NCBI GenBank assembly: GCA_948474755.1
Contig: CAOLHI010001659.1
Coordinates: forward strand, 372,001 to 436,000
Direction: 5' to 3'
DNA length: 64,000 nt
DNA from: Ctenosaura bakeri
Lineage: Eukaryota > Chordata > Lepidosauria > Squamata > Iguanidae
The stretch's first letter is position 1; each line of letters opens with the position of its first letter. The notes beneath the pieces were generated by a model that was given only the letters and a program-made list of their open reading frames with translations, did no database searches and had not been told where the DNA came from. Made by a program: the position numbers and the translations under genes. Shown here piece after piece: positions 1 through 10,559 of the stretch.

Positions 1-1280
1 ACTTTGTCAGCTGGTTACAAGCTGTCTATACAGAACAAAAAGAAAAATTGATTGTGACTGGAAAATTAACAGAAGAAATACAAATAGGAAAAGGAACATG
101 ACAAGGATGCCCGATATCTCTGCTGCTCTTCATAGCAACACTAGAAATATTAAACATCAGTATAAGAGAGAATCCAGCAATAAAAGGAATTAGAATAAAA
201 AATCAAGAATATAAATTACGAGCTTTTGCAGATGACCTTATATTTTTTACAGAAGAACCAGCATCTGGAGTTACAGAAATCATGAAAGAGATTAAAAATT
301 TTGGAGAAGCAGCTGGGTTAAAAATAAACAAGAATAAGTCATACTTAACGGTAAAAAAACATGCCTGCAAGAGAAAAAGAAGAAATGATAAAATTGACTG
401 GATTTAAGACAGAGTAGAAAATAAAATATTTGGGAATCTGGTTCACGGAGACCAATAAAGACCTATTTGACAACAACTACAAAATTATCAGCGATTTAAG
501 AAGATGGAAAAACCTAAATTTATCTTTTTTCGGAAGAATAGCAACTATCAAAATGAATGTTTTGTCTAAATTTAATTTTTTATTCCAGAATTTGCCAATC
601 ATAACAAATGACAAACCCTTTAAACTTTGGGGAAAAGAAATATCTAAATTTATTTGAGCAGGCAAAAAACCAAAAATAAGGTGGAAATCGAGGAACGAGC
701 AGATGGTAAAAGGAGGATGTGGAGTATCCGATCTCAAATTATATTATTATGAAAACACGATGACTTGGATTCAGGACTGGATAACTTTAAAAGACACAAG
801 AACACTAACAATAGAAGGAGCTAACATGAGATTCGGGTTCCACGCCTATCTGTGGTATGAGAAGGATAAGATTGACAGAGACTTTACGAGTCATTATGTA
901 AGAAAATCATTGATTAAAATCTAAAAAGATAAAAAAGAATACATACAGTAAAATACCGCTTTGGATTTCACCCCAGTAAGCTTTCTATGGACAATGGACC
1001 GACAAGACTCAAGACTGGCTTAGATATAAAGATTTGATAAAACAAGTCAACCCCGAGAAGAACAGAATAAAAACACATGAAGAATTAGAAAGAGACGACA
1101 TAAAATTAAATTGGTCCCCCTATCAACAGCTCAAAGAGAGATTTATAATGGACTCTCAATTAGAAGGAATATCAATGCAAAAGTCGTACAATGAACTGGA
1201 AACAATAATATTCCTGAAGTCTAAGCAAAAAAATTCGTTTTTCTGTAAATATCTTAATACACGTAAATTGGAAGATAAAC

Positions 1281-1483
1281 CCATAAAGCAGTGGTTCTCA
1301 ACCTTCCTAATGCCGTGACCCTTTAATACAGTTTCTCATGTTGTGGTGACCCCCAACTATTATCATAGCGTCAGAAGCTCAAATGAGAAGGGCTTGAAGC
1401 GAGGTCTTAGGCGACCCCTGTGAAAGGGTCGTGCGACCCCCAAAGGGGTCCCGACCCCCAGGTTGAGAACCACTGCCATAAGG
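1281..1483. repeat. 8-bp target-site duplication around the SPIN MITE
   Basis: The copies are 1281-1288 and 1476-1483 and differ at one position. They define the MITE ends without reference to any database. Confidence 0.8.
1289..1475. mobile_element. SPIN-type non-autonomous hAT MITE
   Basis: The 187-bp element has inverted termini, CAGTGGTTCTCAACC at the left and its complement at the right end (1461-1475). It is flanked by 8-bp duplications, ccataaag (1281-1288) and ccataagg (1476-1483), the length made by hAT transposases. The terminal text and the internal runs of GACCCC agree with my memory of the SPIN family, which spread horizontally among tetrapods including lizards. Removing the element and one duplication joins the flanking L1 frame exactly (K-P-I-K then E-V-M-I-K-W), as in the undamaged L1 relatives. 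Confidence 0.85.
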
Positions 1484-2620
1484 GAAGTCATGATCAAATG
1501 GGCAAGAAACGTACAGCATGACATATTATTAGAAAACTGGGAAGCATCATGGCAAAACACAGCAGAATTTACCAGTTCACAAGATTTAAAAGAAAATTAT
1601 ATCAAAATGATGCACAGAACTTATTTAACACCAGAAAAAATTGATAAGATGTACCATACTGGGAAAAATAAGTGCTGGAAATGTAAAGATAACCCTGGTA
1701 CATTTTACCACATTTGGTGGACATGCCCATGCACAAGAAAATTCTGGCTGAAAATATATGATACTATGAAAGAAATATTCAACATGACATTTCCCATGAT
1801 GCCTGAACTGTTTTTATTAAATATGATATTTATGTTTGATAAAACTTTTCAATTGAAGAATAAGAGAGTTTTATTGTACTTGATAACAGCTGCAAGAATG
1901 GTGTTTGCAAGATTATGGAAAACAACAGCAATTCTGGACGTAGAGCAATGGGCTCAGAAAATAGCTGAATATAAACAATTTGATGTGTTCTCCATGAGGT
2001 TAAAAGGGAAACAAATGGAACAGGTAGAAAATGATTGGAATCCAGTGACAAAGTTTATGAGGAAATATGGGTACTGGCTCTAAAAAAAAATAAAAAAAAA
2101 TAGCGAGAATGACAGAAATCAAAATATAATCGTTTTTTTACTGTAATATGTAGGAGAAATGGCAATTAAAGTCGTAAGAGCCTTTAGCTAATAGAATGTT
2201 AAAAATATGCAAAACAGATGGAAGGGTAATTAAATGCGTGGGTATATCCAATAATATAACAAGGATAGGAAAATGGAAAAATAACGTGAAAATAGTAAAG
2301 TCATGACTTTAACAGTGTTTTTTATTTGTGAGTCTTTATGAATACATTGTAGAAGACATGATTACAAAAAAATACATAAAAAATTTGAATTGGGGAGTTT
2401 CTTTATACTTAAAATAACATGATTCTTGGTAGAGGATAGGAAGTCACGGTAATGTAAAAATAATAGATGGATATTTTTTTATATTGCCAAGAAAAGATGT
2501 ATATTTGTATAGTATTGTATATATGAACAATTGAATCAGAAATGTATAACTTTCTAATACGGGCTTTATTATTTGTATGCATACAATAAAAAGAAAATTA
2601 AAAAAGCAAAAAAAATATTT

Positions 2621-3179
2621 TTTTTGGAAAGGTTAAATGCTGTTATGAAAAACAGCAATCACCACCGCTTAATCTCCTTTATGCCAATTAAATTCTTTTT
2701 TCTCTCAGTACAATCTTGATTTCTGTTTGTTTATTTATTTTATTGCTCTCCCAATCTACTGGGTTTACTACTCAGAAGTAATGTCATTTCAGTTGACTTA
2801 CTCCCAGGTAAGACAATGCAAGATTGTAGCCTCAGAAGGTGAAATTATTAACAGGTGAGGAGAAGGCTTTTCTGTGGTGACATTCTTTTATTAATTAAAG
2901 AGAAATCCTTTAGAACTACGCTTCCTGAGACTACCGATGAGACAAATCACATCATGCCTTGGAAGTCCATACATTTCAGTGGTACAGTGTGCTTGGAGGG
3001 ATATCTGAGACACAAGACCATACATGCCTTTACTAAAGGCACATTTAAAGGTGTATTTCCAAACTATGTGCACAAATGTACTTTAGTAAATTTGTGAAAT
3101 GTTTACAAAAATGACTACTTTAGGCAAAATGTGTACCAAAGTAGCCACACAGTTCTATAAGGAAAGTGAGGGGAAAGGT
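2621..3179. other. No recognised feature
   Basis: Between the L1 tail and the CR1 3' end the sequence is ordinary, moderately AT-rich DNA. The 80-residue plus-strand frame at 2855-3097 has no motif I recognise, and I treat it as chance. Confidence 0.5.
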
Positions 3180-3379
3180 CTTCCCACCTGATCTCTGAAG
3201 TGAGAAGAAAGGAGACTGGACTGGACTGGAAGATGGTGTTCTCTCCATCTTTGGAGGTTTTAAACAGAGATTGAATGGGCATCTTTCAGGAGTGCTTTAG
3301 TTGTGTATTCTTACATGGCAGGAGGTTATACTAGATGGTCCTTGCAGCCTCTTCCACTTCTAAAGTTCTATGATTCTAT
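3180..3379 (+). mobile_element. CR1 LINE, 3' end
   Basis: Decayed CR1 3' UTR: the text around 3245-3375 (tail of the last coding block, then the 'ggaggttatactagatggtc' type sequence) ends with the CR1-specific octamer repeat, tctatgattctat at 3367-3379. The upstream part is lost or too diverged. The next insertion (3398-5945) landed just beyond its 3' terminus. Confidence 0.75.
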
Positions 3380-3437
3380 AAGAAGCTGTTCCAAAAATAT
3401 CCAAACAGAAAAATATCCAAACAGAATAATGCATTAT

Positions 3438-4866
3438 TTGAGAATAATTATATCAAGAAATGGGGAGAGATCAAAAGAGATTTGCAAAGTTGGTCTAAAT
3501 TAAACCTTTCACTAATGGGTAGAATGGCAACAATTAAGATGATGATTCTCCCAAAGATCAACTATTTGTTTCAAAATCTACCCATTATTACTAATTTTAA
3601 ATACTTTAAAGAATGGAGACAAGACTTAACAAAATTCATTTGGGCGGCTAAAAAACCAAGAATTAAATGGAAAATACTGACTGATAGGAAAGAAAGAGGT
3701 GGCTGTAACGTCCCAGATTTAAGATTATACTTCCTTGCGAACGGAATGAATTGGATTAAGGATTGGATGGAATTGAAGAATGAGAGAGTATTGAATCTTG
3801 AAGGATCAAATCTGAGATTCGGATGGCATGGTTATCTTTGGTACCAAAAGTCAAAGACTGATAAACAATTTCTTAATCTTTATATAAGAAAACCATTATT
3901 TGGATTATGGAAATTTTGGAAGAAGAAAATATATTTGAAAATACCGTTATGGGTGTCACCCCAAGAGGCTTTGATGGGAAGAACAAAACAACCATTTGAT
4001 AGATGGCTTACATATAGAGATTTGATAATTACAGATTCCAAAGGAAATCAAAGAATCAAATCAAGAGAAGAATTGGCAGAAGAAGGTTGGGATTGTCAAT
4101 GGTTCCTACATATACAACTAAAGGAAAAATTTAAAATGGATCTTAAATTAGAAGGAATTGAGACAAACCCTCAACTGAACGAATGGGAGAAAATAGTATT
4201 TGAGAAAAAGGAACATTTAACATCACACTTATATAAATATTTACTGGATATGGAATTAGAAACTGAGAGAATAAAAGAATCTATGATCGTCTGGGCACAG
4301 AATATTGGGCATACGATAAACCTGGAACATTGGGAAAAAAGCTGGGCTAATACACAAAAATTTACATTAGCTCAGAATTTAAAAGAAAATTACATAAAAA
4401 TGCTTCATAGATGGTACCTAGATACATCAAAACTTGCAAATATATACAAGTTGGAAAATAAAGCATGTTGGAAATGTTCACAAGAAAACGGAACCTTTTA
4501 TCACATGTGGTGGAAGTGTTGTAAAGCTAAGGTTTATTGGAGAAATATTCACAAGTCAATGACAGAAATTTTACAAATAGAGTTGCCTATGACACCTGAA
4601 ATATATCTTTTAAATATGTTGCATCAGATTGATAAGAAATATAATAGATATGAATATATAATTCTGTATATGGTTTCGGCTGCCAGGATTGTATATGCTA
4701 GATATTAGAAAAAAGAGGAAATACCGGAAATACAAGAATGGATACAGAAGGTTTTAGAATTTATTATTTTAGAAGACCTTACACTTAATCTGCGGGATAA
4801 AAGGCAGACAAAAAAACTTGATGATTTGAGATCAATTAAGACAGTAATAGAAGAAAACTGGATATA
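3438..4866 (+). pseudogene. L1 ORF2 C-terminal part
   Basis: About 470 codons downstream of the RT catalytic core. The best open stretch is 408 codons (3482-4708). It holds the L1 block S-L-M-G-R-M-A-T-I-K-M, the K-P-R-I-K-W motif, the W-V-S-P-Q-E-A motif, and a knuckle (C-W-K-C ... H ... C) near 4467-4520. A TAG at 4706 (where relatives read Y-W-K) and further stops end it. The subfamily differs from the 1-2620 copy: S-L-M-G-R here against S-F-F-G-R there. Confidence 0.9.
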
Positions 4867-5195
4867 GATATTAAAGGAGTTGAATAGCTGGATAATTGTA
4901 TATGGATATGATGAGAAATAGATCTGTATACTATAATAGGTAATACGTATACTATAATATGTAATTTAAAGAAGCCAGTCTACATTAGAGAATTTATGTT
5001 TATTCATGATAAGTTACTTAAATAGAGGTTCTATCAAGAGTTGAGGGGAAGTTATAAGACAAATGGATAGATTGTATGATAACATGGTAAATAAGCTTGC
5101 TTTTTTGTTTTTTTAATTTGAAAATATGACAATACAAGTATGTAATGTGAATAACAGTTGTTTTAATAAAAATATTATAAAGGGAAAAAAAAACC

Positions 5196-5945
5196 TAACA
5201 TGGATGTTCTGCATTAGACATAAATGTCCAATTCCTTCCCTATAAGAATTTATATGCGCTTATTCAGTTACTTGTGTATGAGATATAGTATCTTATATTT
5301 CTATCTTATATACAAAATATTTTTAAACTGAATATGAGAATTGATGTTCATAACTTGTTTGGAGGATTGTAAGTGTGTATATTGTATCATCGATATAAGC
5401 TTGTTCTTAAAATGAATACAAATCAGTTTCCTCCAATTTGTTGTTTAGTGTGCGTCAAAACTAGTGTACTTCTATTCTGGAAGGAAAACTGTTCCATTTA
5501 ATCATTTACTTCATATCATAAACAAAACCTAACCATCTATAACCTGATGTCCTCCAGGTCTGCTCCTGGAAGTGATGGGAACTGTAGTCTGTCTGGAGGG
5601 AACTCTGTTGAAATGGGTTAATACAGACAGGGGTCTCAATCCAATTGTTAATCCCAACTAGAGTTAGCCAATGGAAACTTTTTAAGTAAACACTTATACT
5701 TATTGATTTAATGTATTTTTTTCTAGTGAGCACTAACAGTTAGACTCAGGCCTTTTTCATTCAAATTTTTAAAAAAACAGTGCAACAAAAAATTGTTCCA
5801 GGTGTACACTTTTAAAGAAAGAATCTTTGCAAGTGCAATGCAGAACTGAAGAACTATTAGAAATGAAAAGAACACATTATCAGTTGTGTCTTAATAAAAA
5901 TAAAGATCTTATTCAGCTATGTAAAAAAAAAGAAAAGAAAAAAAA
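5196..5945 (+). other. Non-L1 DNA carried by the L1 (3'-transduced segment) with its own poly(A) signal
   Basis: This block lies between the first L1 A-run (about 5185-5195) and the second poly(A) tail, inside the same 18-bp target duplication. It shows no L1 similarity and has AATAAA motifs at about 5892-5902, some 20-30 bases before the tail. It should descend from single-copy DNA just 3' of the source L1. No coding content is seen; the 75-residue minus-strand frame at 5506-5733 is not convincing. Confidence 0.75.
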
Positions 5946-5963
5946 AAGAAGCTGTTCCAAAAA

Positions 5964-6790
5964 AATACAATGGGAACAACATTGACAGATCATCATATCC
6001 TTACTTGAATTCCCGAGGAAGTTGGGTCTTCTTCTTGAGTCTTCTTTCTGGAGCAGAATCTAGCAGACATGAGAACTAGATGTTCATGGAAGGAAGTTTT
6101 TCTGCCACTGCTTTGGTTTGATTTCAGTAACTGCATTTTTTTTATTATTATTTGCTTCTATTCTGACTGGTACCAGCAATTCAATTTCAATAGCAAAGGT
6201 CATATTTGTAAAACATTCCATTATTTTATTTAACTGAAGTCCATGAATTAAGTCATTCAGAGGCTTTAGACATCATACCATCAGTCTGCTGATAATGCTC
6301 AAGCTCTTGTGCTTTTTAAAAAACCAAGTGCATCTGCAAAAACTTAACAATAAATTTATTTCACTTTTTTCTTCTGTCATTTGTGGGTTTTTAAAAAATG
6401 ATTTCAATTCTGTGAGTAGTTTGATTGCATTTTTAAACATTACTCTTTGTATATTTTTATTTAGGTCTTTATACCTGCTTGTAATTATTTTCTATTAATA
6501 TTGGTAAGCCACCTTGAATCTGAGTTTTGGTGGAGCAGGGGAAGCAGACTGTAAATGAACGAATTATTATCACCTTCATTGTCATCATTAGTGGTAATAG
6601 ATACACTGGGAGCAATTCCAAACAGACAAAACATCTAAATGAAAGGATTATTGATAAGATCACCACAGCATAAGACACAACTTGGAGCATGCCATATTAT
6701 CTGACAATACCTCAGTCCTAGATCCTTGGAGAGAATCCAAGCCATTGATGGTCCAAAATTCCATTCAGAAACATCTGGTAGACTATGAAA
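5964..6790. other. Mostly unassigned; LINE/SINE-type 3' tail near 6500-6565
   Basis: AT-rich DNA with no gene. At about 6500-6565 the text 'taagccaccttgaatctgag' followed by a G-rich run matches the tail type of the SINE at 40009-40250 and, inverted, 57255-57300. An old retroposon 3' end is likely. The rest is unrecognised. Confidence 0.4.
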
Positions 6791-7456
6791 CAAAGGCCCT
6801 TTCTGCAGCATACCTCAACTGCACAGTGTTTTGGTGTCATTGCGGGATCGCCAATTTCAGGTTGGGCCCGGTATGAAGCCTCTATATTCTGTAGGCTCCT
6901 GGGCATTCACCGGCAGCATTGGCATTGCACCTTGTGTGTTCTCTGCAGCTCAGCATCCCTGGTCACTCCCCTGTCCCATCTCTCCCCATTCCTGCTCCAC
7001 TGCTCCTGATTGGTGGGGGTGTTTGTTTTTTGCCAGCACACATGCTAATGTTAGAAAGTTACATGGTGCCCACAGGTGCATGTGTCAAACTTTTGCCTGC
7101 AGGAATCAGGTTGCAAGAGACAGCATGAGCAGGCTACAGTGACTGCTTGCTAGTGTGTGCTCATTCAATCACGCAAACTCCTGGCTGGGGACTGGCATTT
7201 GCTCCTGTAGGCGACTTCAAAAACTTCCAGGAAACTCAGGGCAGCCATCTGTCCAATGACAGGTCTGACTCTTTATTGAAGCCCCCTGGAAGGCAGAGGA
7301 AGTTTGTTGAGGGAAGGAGAGTTAGGAGATGGAGTGGAGCAGTTTTTGGAAGAGCTGAGTTTGGAGATCAGGGGAGTGTGTGAGTGGCATGTTTGGGAGT
7401 GGTTGGGTGTGTGTAAATATGTCCATGTGTGCATGTGCCAGTGCACCAAGGTCAGC

Positions 7457-7795
7457 ATGCCTAGGGAGGGGACTTTGTGGGTGGAGGAAGAGGTGAAGCT
7501 CCTGCTTTCTCTCATGACCGACAGCCCTGGTGTGGAGGTACTTATGAAAAGTACCCCACTGCCCAACAAGGCCTTGTATAAGGTGCTCGCTGCAAACCTC
7601 AGCACCAAGGGATTTGAAAGAACAGTGATGCAGGTCAACAATAAATTTAAGGCATTGAAATGCCAATTCTCCAACATTTTGGAGCTGTTTATTGGGCACC
7701 CACCCACGCCATGCCAGGCCCAAGTTTCTTGCCTTCATGTTCTGGCTCTGGAAGGTGATAGGAAAGCTGAGATGGTCCAAGCGGCACAAGGGTGA
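7457..7795 (+). CDS. Myb/SANT-like DNA-binding protein of a Harbinger element (N-terminal exon)
   Basis: I chose the ATG at 7457 because the domain starts directly after it, although the frame is open back to 7304. The 112 codons carry a trihelix/Myb pattern: L-W-V-E-E-E-V-K-L-L-L-S-L, then N-K-A-L-Y-K-V-L-A, then G-F-E-R-T-x-x-Q-V-N-N-K-F-K-A-L-K. In PIF/Harbinger elements this partner protein helps import the transposase and bind it to the transposon ends. Residues after about 85 are less conserved. The terminal exon may lie beyond the L1 insertion (10406-10513). Whether 7304-7795 is still intact or only a fossil cannot be told from one copy. Confidence 0.6.
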   Translation: MPREGTLWVEEEVKLLLSLMTDSPGVEVLMKSTPLPNKALYKVLAANLSTKGFERTVMQVNNKFKALKCQFSNILELFIGHPPTPCQAQVSCLHVLALEGDRKAEMVQAAQG

Positions 7796-8159
7796 TGAGT
7801 GTTTAATACTGTCCCATTCCCACATGACGTGCTGCCCCTGTGGGTGAGGGCCCCAACAAAGCACACATGGGATTCAATGGCACTGTTTCCATTTGGCTCC
7901 TCTCTGTTCCTTTCCATTTGCTAACCAGCAGAATTGTTGCTGTGAGCATAGGGAATCAAATAAGGCTATTCACTGGTATGACCATTCATGGGAAGGTATA
8001 GGGCAGGCACACATTGCCCTACAAATCCCCCTCACAATGTTGCAGTTCCTGCAAATTCGCAATCCAAAGAGGGTTCCCCCCCCCTTAGCAATCACTGACA
8101 GTTCCCTCCACCTTCCCTGGGACTCCCTTTTGGTGGATTGCCATTATCCACCGCCATGA

Positions 8160-8640
8160 TCTGACACTTCATGCATCCATGGCAGTGCTAGCTAATCACC
8201 GTGCATGCAATTGTGTTCTTCTCTTCAGGTCCAACTGCCAGTTCCAGAGACCTGTTGCCACCCTTCCTCACCAATGCAGATCCTCAGGGGCTGCAGTACA
8301 CCACATACATCTCCTTGGTGCTGCACATGTGCCTGCGACTGCACATCTGTTGTGGTGGCAGAGGGGCCAACACAGAGAACATATGCTTGCTGGCATGTCT
8401 ACATGTGTATATCATGCATCACTACTGCGTCACATGTCCTTCCCATGTTTTCACAGGCAGTCACAGATGGGTAATTCACATGGCAAAGCCTCCTGAGAGG
8501 CAACCTGAGTAACAGGGAACACATATATGTTCTCTGGGAGACCTGACTGCTATTGCAGGGCCCTGGGAGGCCTCTCAGGTTTCCCATGCAGAAGGACACA
8601 GCCATGTATGTATCACTGCTCTCCTGGGGAAGAGGTGCTC
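8160..8640 (+). other. Possible further exon sequence of the Myb-like gene, undetermined
   Basis: A pyrimidine tract and AG at about 8217-8228 ('tgttcttctcttcag') could be a splice acceptor. Downstream, overlapping short frames run to the L1 boundary at 8640. None has a motif I can name, so no exon is asserted. Confidence 0.25.
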
Positions 8641-10378
8641 TTTTTTTTTAACTTTATTTTTATAAAAACTTTTATAACACTTTGTTTATCTTTGTACATT
8701 TGATTGCTTAACATATTTGTATTTATATGTAACAATAATAATAACAAAATCACATTAATTCCATTTTATATTATTGTTCTTATTAATTTGTTTATATATA
8801 TTTCTCGTAACTTCCTCTGCCTTACTCCCAAAATCTTTTCAGCAATCTTTTAGCATTTCAAAATTCCCCAATCACAATTGTACTAGTAGTCAGTACTTCT
8901 CTATCTTTATCATTTTTTTGCTCTTAACAACAACACAGATGGTTTTACTTTGTAGTATATTCAAAACCTTTTTTCAATACTTCTATCACTTTATCTTTAC
9001 ACTAGATACATTAAAACCAATATCCTTTTTTCCTCATACATTCTGTCACACATTCTCAATCCTTTTCAGTTGTTTCTATTTGCTTCCCTTTTAAATAACA
9101 TGAAAATATATCAAATTGTTTTAATTCAGCCACTTTCTGCGTCCATTTCTCTATGTCTGGGACCGTTGGCAATTTCCATACTTTCGTGAACTCGATCCTT
9201 GCAGCTGTAATCAAATTTGGTATAATTCTTTTATTCTTCGATTGGGAAGTTTTATCAAACATAAAAATCATATTTAACAAATATAGTTCGGGCATAATGT
9301 GAAATATTATATTAAATGCTTCTTGGATTATCTCGTGTATTTTAATCCAATATTTTTTTGTCCTTTCACAAGTCCACCAAATGTGGTAGAATGTGCCCAA
9401 TTTCTCTTTGCATTTCCAACATTTGTTGTTGCTGACTTTGTACCTTTTGTCAATTCTTTCTGGTGTTAAATAACACCTATACATCATTTTAATATAATTT
9501 TCCTTTAGGTCTTGGGCACTAGTAAATTCCATCGTGTTTTTCCATGCATTTTCCCAATTCTCTAATGTTATTTCATGCTGAATATTTCTTGCCCATTTTA
9601 TCATTACCTCTTTAACCTTCTCGTCTTCTAATTTATGGGCGAGAAAGTATTTATAAAATGAGGAAATTTTTTGTTTTGTTTTAAAAAATATAATAGTTTC
9701 CAATTCATTATATGTTTTTTGTGTTGAAAAGCCTTCCAATTTTAAGTCCATTAAGCATCTTTCCTTTAGTTGTAGGTATGGAAACCAATTTAGTTTGATA
9801 CCTTCTTTCTCTAATTCTTCTCGAGTTCGTATTCTAATTGTTTCAGGTCTATCCCGTATAATAAGGTCCTTGTATCTTAGGCATTCTTGGTTTCTGTCTG
9901 TCCATTCTCCGTAGAAAGCCTCTTGCGGAGATAGCCACATTGGTATTCTTATGTAAGTTTGTTTCTTTACATTATTCCAAATTTTTAATAGGGATTTTCT
10001 AATATAATGATTATTGAAGTCTCTGTCGATCTTTTCTTTGCCATACCAGAGATATGCATGAAAACCAAATCTCATATTAGCTGCTTCAATTGTTAGAGTC
10101 CTTACATCTTTTAAAGTAACCCAATCACTTATCCACATCATAGTATTTGCATAATAGTATTGCTTCAAATCTGGTACGCCACATCCTCCTTTCTTTGGTA
10201 GCTTCGACATTAATTTCCACCTAATCCTTGGTTTCTTGCCCGACCAAATGAATTTTGATATTTCCTGCTCCCAGGATTTGAATGGTTTGTCATTTGTTAT
10301 GATGGGCAGAGTTTTAAATAGGAAATTAAATTTAGGTAAAATGTTCATCTTTATGGTTGCAATTCTTCCAAAAAGATA
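8641..10378 (-). mobile_element. 5'-truncated L1 inside the Harbinger element
   Basis: The poly(T) at 8641-8650 is the complement of the L1 tail. ORF2 sequence runs leftwards from 10378, where the element is truncated. Sequence on both sides looks like the Myb-like gene region, so this is a nested insertion. The only shared text at the two edges is a short 'cctgggg', too little to call a target duplication. Confidence 0.85.
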
Positions 10379-10384
10379 CAGCAC
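9056..10384 (-). pseudogene. L1 ORF2 C-terminal half, 442-codon open frame
   Basis: One of the longest uninterrupted frames in the window. It begins within the block just after the RT core ([10 protein letters not shown]) and runs through K-K-P-R-I-R-W, W-L-S-P-Q-E-A and the knuckle C-W-K-C ... H ... C (near 9365-9425), close to the natural C-terminus. The first few codons come from flanking DNA. It has no endonuclease or RT catalytic residues, so it is inactive by truncation even though it has few stops. It is close kin to the copy at 1-2620, and its good preservation suggests a younger insertion. Confidence 0.9.
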
Positions 10385-10405
10385 CTGGGGTAACTAGGGA
10401 CCATA

Positions 10406-10513
10406 ATGGCCCACTGCATCATCATGCTGGAGCACACTGTGGTCCAGTTCCTGCAGTGGAAGGAGCAGTTCATGGTGCTCCCCAGAGGTGTTGGAAGGTG
10501 CTTTTGTAAATAG
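10406..10513 (+). CDS. Possible C-terminal exon of the Myb-like Harbinger gene
   Basis: Thirty-five codons and a TAG, with an amphipathic, Gln/Glu-rich stretch (E-H-T-V-V-Q-F-L-Q-W-K-E-Q-F), followed 26 bases later by AATAAA (10539-10544). The polyadenylation signal directly after a short frame on the same strand as the Myb-like exon suggests the transcript ended here before the L1 arrived. Splicing cannot be shown. Confidence 0.35.
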   Translation: MAHCIIMLEHTVVQFLQWKEQFMVLPRGVGRCFCK

Positions 10514-10538
10514 TTGTTTTTCAGGTTTTGCTTTTTTG

Positions 10539-10544
10539 AATAAA
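10539..10544 (+). terminator. Polyadenylation signal AATAAA
   Basis: The canonical hexamer lies 26 bases after the TAG of the short plus-strand frame at 10406-10513. It is the likely 3' end of the Harbinger Myb-like transcript. Confidence 0.4.
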
Positions 10545-10559
10545 TCATTGTTTTGAACT

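Larger units (their letters stand above)
1..2083 (+). pseudogene. L1 ORF2 (reverse transcriptase) remnant
   Basis: ORF2 of L1 encodes endonuclease, reverse transcriptase and a C-terminal zinc knuckle, which copy L1 RNA into DNA at the target site. Visible here are the RT motif G-T-x-Q-G-C-P-I-S (about 84-120), with the usual arginine codon mutated to TGA at 99-101, and the catalytic F-A-D-D at 225-236. After these come the long C-terminal region and the C-W-K-C...H...C knuckle near 1675-1735. Other in-frame stops (for example TGA at 656, where relatives have Trp in the W-S-G motif) and frameshifts near 400, 690 and 925 make it non-functional. The frame is also cut by the MITE at 1289-1475. 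The terminal stop is at 2081-2083. Confidence 0.9.
1..2620 (+). mobile_element. L1-clade LINE, 3' part, running in from the left edge
   Basis: The element enters the window already inside its reverse transcriptase domain and continues through the ORF2 C-terminus into an AT-rich 3' UTR of about 500 bp that ends in an A-rich tail near 2580-2620. The encoded residues match the other L1 copies here (for example 8641-10378 and 35139-38345) over their length. One 187-bp MITE interrupts it. The 5' end is outside the window, so its target duplication cannot be checked. Confidence 0.9.
3398..5945 (+). mobile_element. 5'-truncated L1 with a probable 3' transduction
   Basis: The insert is bracketed by an 18-bp exact direct repeat, aagaagctgttccaaaaa, at 3380-3397 and 5946-5963. 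It therefore moved as one unit. Its left two thirds are L1 (5'-truncated ORF2 plus 3' UTR, ending in a weak A-run near 5185-5195). The right third (about 5196-5945) is not L1 and ends with AATAAA followed by a long A-rich tail (5920-5947). The 5' junction carries a short stuttered repeat, two copies of aatatccaaacag at about 3396-3424. Confidence 0.85.

Noticed and set aside
7273..7864. Minus-strand frames of 144 and 180 codons opposite the Myb-like exon
   Set aside because: No motif, and the plus strand carries the recognisable domain. They are complements of it.
8179..8605. Several 68-106 codon frames
   Set aside because: They overlap in all frames without motif or coding bias. Kept only as undetermined Harbinger sequence.
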